Assembly: GCF_012931685.1 (NCBI RefSeq)
Contig: NZ_JABANC010000001.1
Span: forward strand, 682,001 to 746,000
Reading direction: 5' to 3'
Length of the DNA stretch: 64,000 nucleotides
Source of the DNA: Hanstruepera ponticola
GTDB taxonomy: Bacteria; Bacteroidota; Bacteroidia; Flavobacteriales; Flavobacteriaceae
Shown one piece after another: positions 62,696-64,000 of this stretch. The position numbers were made by a program, and so were the translations under genes. The notes below the pieces were generated by a model. It had not been told where the DNA came from. It saw only the letters and a program-made list of their open reading frames with translations, and made no database searches. Within the stretch, counting starts at the first letter, position 1; every line of letters starts with the position of its first letter.

Positions 62696-63109
62696 TTATC
62701 TACTGCACTTATCACAAATACCTTTTACAACCAAGTTTACATTTTCCGAAACAAAGCCATCAGGTACTTTAATTTGAGGTATTTTATGGTCTGTTAAGCA
62801 AATGGTTTCATTACAGTTATTGCAATGAAAATGCAAATGTAAATCGGTTTCAATCTCGCAATTACAGCCGTTTTCACATAATGCATATTTAGTGATTCCA
62901 GTACCATCATCTATTTGATGCACAATATCCTTTTCCTCGAATGTTTTAATAGTTCTGTATAACGTCGTTCTATCTGCTTTTTCAAAAGCATTTTCTATAT
63001 CACTTAATGTTACTGCAATTTCTTTTTCTGCAAGAAACTTATAAATTAACAAACGCATTGCCGTAACACGTATATCTTTTGACTCTAATAATTTTTCTAT
63101 TGTTTGCAT
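62696..63109 (-). CDS. Fur-family metal-responsive regulator
   Basis: 137 residues. The winged helix is indicated by DRTTLYRTIKTFEEKDIVHQ. The C-terminal half has two CxxC pairs (HCHNCN-like CNNC and CDKC) and HLHFHCNNCNETICL, the structural zinc and sensing region of Fur/Zur-type proteins. It is between the RND adaptor (3 bp) and the Zn-type ATPase (58 bp), so it probably regulates this operon. Which metal it senses (Zn or another) is not predictable. Confidence 0.92.
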   Translation of the reverse strand: MQTIEKLLESKDIRVTAMRLLIYKFLAEKEIAVTLSDIENAFEKADRTTLYRTIKTFEEKDIVHQIDDGTGITKYALCENGCNCEIETDLHLHFHCNNCNETICLTDHKIPQIKVPDGFVSENVNLVVKGICDKCSR

Positions 63110-63112
63110 AAT

Positions 63113-64000
63113 TTAATGTTCGTGTTCTGCTTCGCCTTTTTTCATTTCTGCTATAAGATAATACGCATTATTATAAGCAAACTTTGTATTTGGCTTTATA
63201 TCTTCAGTAAATTGAATAGCTATCCAATTGCCATCTTTTGCTCCTAAAAGCACTTCAACTGGTTTAAAACTCCAATCTTCATTTTCTTTTTCTGCTGAAA
63301 ACACAAAAAATTTATCACCTTCTTTTACTATCGCACTTTCGGGCAACGCCATAGTTTCTGTATTTTCAGTTTGAATTTTACCTTGGATATACATTCCAGG
63401 AATTAAGTTACCTTTTTTGTTTTCAATCTCAGCATGTACATGTACTGCTTTAGGATTATCTTCAAATGTTTTACTAACGGAATATATTTCAGCTATTAAT
63501 TCTTCATCTTGTATTGTTTGTACATTAAAGGTTACTTTTTGACCTTTCTTAACTTTATACACATCTTTTTCAAACACCATTAAATCAGCATGAACATGAT
63601 GTGTATTTACAATTTCAAAGAGTTCGGTTTGTGGTTCAACATATTGTCCTGTTTTTACTTCTACCTTTTGCACATAGCCTTCAATTGGACTTCGTAAGGA
63701 AATACTTTGAGCAATTGTTCCATTTCGTACTGATGACGTATTTATGTTTAATAGTTTCAATTGCGCTTCCAATCCCTTAACCACAGCTTTAGAGGCTTCA
63801 TATTCTGCTTCAGCTTTTTGGTAATTTGCACCAGATCCAACTCCTGCATCATATAATTTTTGTTGACGCTCAAAGTTCTTCTTTAAAAAATTACTATTGC
63901 TAAAAGCATTCAAATAATCGGTTTGCATTTGGATAATATTTGGATGTGAAAGATAAGCTACCACTTGATCTTTGTTCACCTTATCGCCTTCAATCACTTT
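63113..64000 (-). CDS. RND efflux periplasmic adaptor (CzcB-type), 5' end cut by window edge
   Basis: About 295 residues of the C-terminal part are visible; the N-terminus lies beyond 64000, so the apparent first codon is not a true start. The adaptor pattern is the helical hairpin (QKAEAEYEASKAVVKGLEAQLKLL), then the lipoyl/barrel parts (SPIEGYVQKVEVKTGQYVEPQTELFEIVN and GNLIPGMYIQGKI). It ends in a histidine/glutamate tail (AEHEH). This is a second adaptor, suggesting that a second RND pump is encoded to the right. Confidence 0.88.
   Translation of the reverse strand, partial: KVIEGDKVNKDQVVAYLSHPNIIQMQTDYLNAFSNSNFLKKNFERQQKLYDAGVGSGANYQKAEAEYEASKAVVKGLEAQLKLLNINTSSVRNGTIAQSISLRSPIEGYVQKVEVKTGQYVEPQTELFEIVNTHHVHADLMVFEKDVYKVKKGQKVTFNVQTIQDEELIAEIYSVSKTFEDNPKAVHVHAEIENKKGNLIPGMYIQGKIQTENTETMALPESAIVKEGDKFFVFSAEKENEDWSFKPVEVLLGAKDGNWIAIQFTEDIKPNTKFAYNNAYYLIAEMKKGEAEHEH

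Larger units (their letters stand above)
49741..64000. other. probable heavy-metal resistance genomic island (left part)
   Basis: From the CAT tRNA to the right window edge all ten genes lie on the minus strand and all handle copper or other heavy metals. The tRNA boundary and the tandem repeat next to it are typical of an integrative element's edge. I see no integrase or mobilisation gene here and the right border is outside, so this is an inference. Confidence 0.45.

Noticed and set aside
1-64000. CRISPR arrays, IS elements, rRNA genes or riboswitches
   Set aside because: I saw no regularly spaced direct repeats, transposase genes, rRNA sequences or known riboswitch signatures.

Overview
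The window looks like a chromosomal segment from a marine-type member of the Flavobacteriaceae (Bacteroidota). The DNA is AT-rich. Many genes carry the Bacteroidota -7 promoter element TAnnTTTG and have little or no Shine-Dalgarno sequence. The protein families are typical of the group: a type IX secretion C-terminal sorting domain, a TonB-dependent receptor with an N-terminal carboxypeptidase-like domain, DUF4175, and a GlnRS with a YqeY/GatB-like tail. I cannot name the genus from sequence alone.

Layout. 0-7.4 kb: an OmpH-like lipoprotein cut by the window edge, a SAM methyltransferase, mnmG, ybeY and a very long DUF4175 protein, all on the minus strand. Two exact 16-bp parS sites (ParB-binding consensus) bracket mnmG, which suggests an origin-proximal location. 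7.5-16.5 kb: alkB-type monooxygenase, gltX, an SPFH protein, a FemAB/GNAT-like protein, DUF1761, glnS, a zinc-ribbon protein and folB. 16.5-16.8 kb: tRNA-Cys followed by a decayed copy of its own 3' half and terminator. 16.8-22.1 kb: LysE exporter, DUF2807, rnr and a secreted seven-repeat propeller-like protein. 22.1-22.7 kb: an AT-rich non-coding stretch with two palindromes. 22.7-49.6 kb: rpiB, a CDF exporter, S41 peptidase with rnpA, a CBS-containing GCS2-like ligase paired with an aspartoacylase-like enzyme, an M1/S8/MBL group, three transport-related genes (DUF202, SLC13, CPA antiporter), lepA, a TonB-dependent receptor, PD40 and M28 proteins, dusB, a LolC/E-type permease, rbfA and methylmalonyl-CoA epimerase.

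49.67-64 kb: a CAT-anticodon tRNA marks the left edge of a run of ten minus-strand genes, all for copper/heavy-metal handling. They are an RND adaptor (cut by the right edge), a Fur-type regulator, a Zn/Cd-type P1B ATPase, a HYC_CC_PP protein, a CusA pump, an outer-membrane TolC protein, a Cu-type P1B ATPase, a DUF305 protein, a CusB adaptor with DUF3347, and a small HMA protein. Together they would move metal from cytoplasm to periplasm (two ATPases) and from periplasm to outside (CusCBA-type pump), with small metal-binding proteins as periplasmic carriers. The tRNA, a 12-bp tandem repeat just beyond it and the functional coherence suggest a genomic island, but no integrase is in the window.

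The most unusual observation is a short palindromic element inserted in frame in two unrelated proteins, RNase R and CusA. It gives related octapeptides (VTSSAVER and VSSSAVEN), and its stem shows compensatory base changes between the copies. Other points worth a second look are the parS pair, the tRNA-Cys half-duplication, the uncharacterised CBS-ligase/aspartoacylase pair, probable leaderless starts of folB and rbfA, and TTG starts abutting the previous stop codon (dusB and the LolC/E-type permease).
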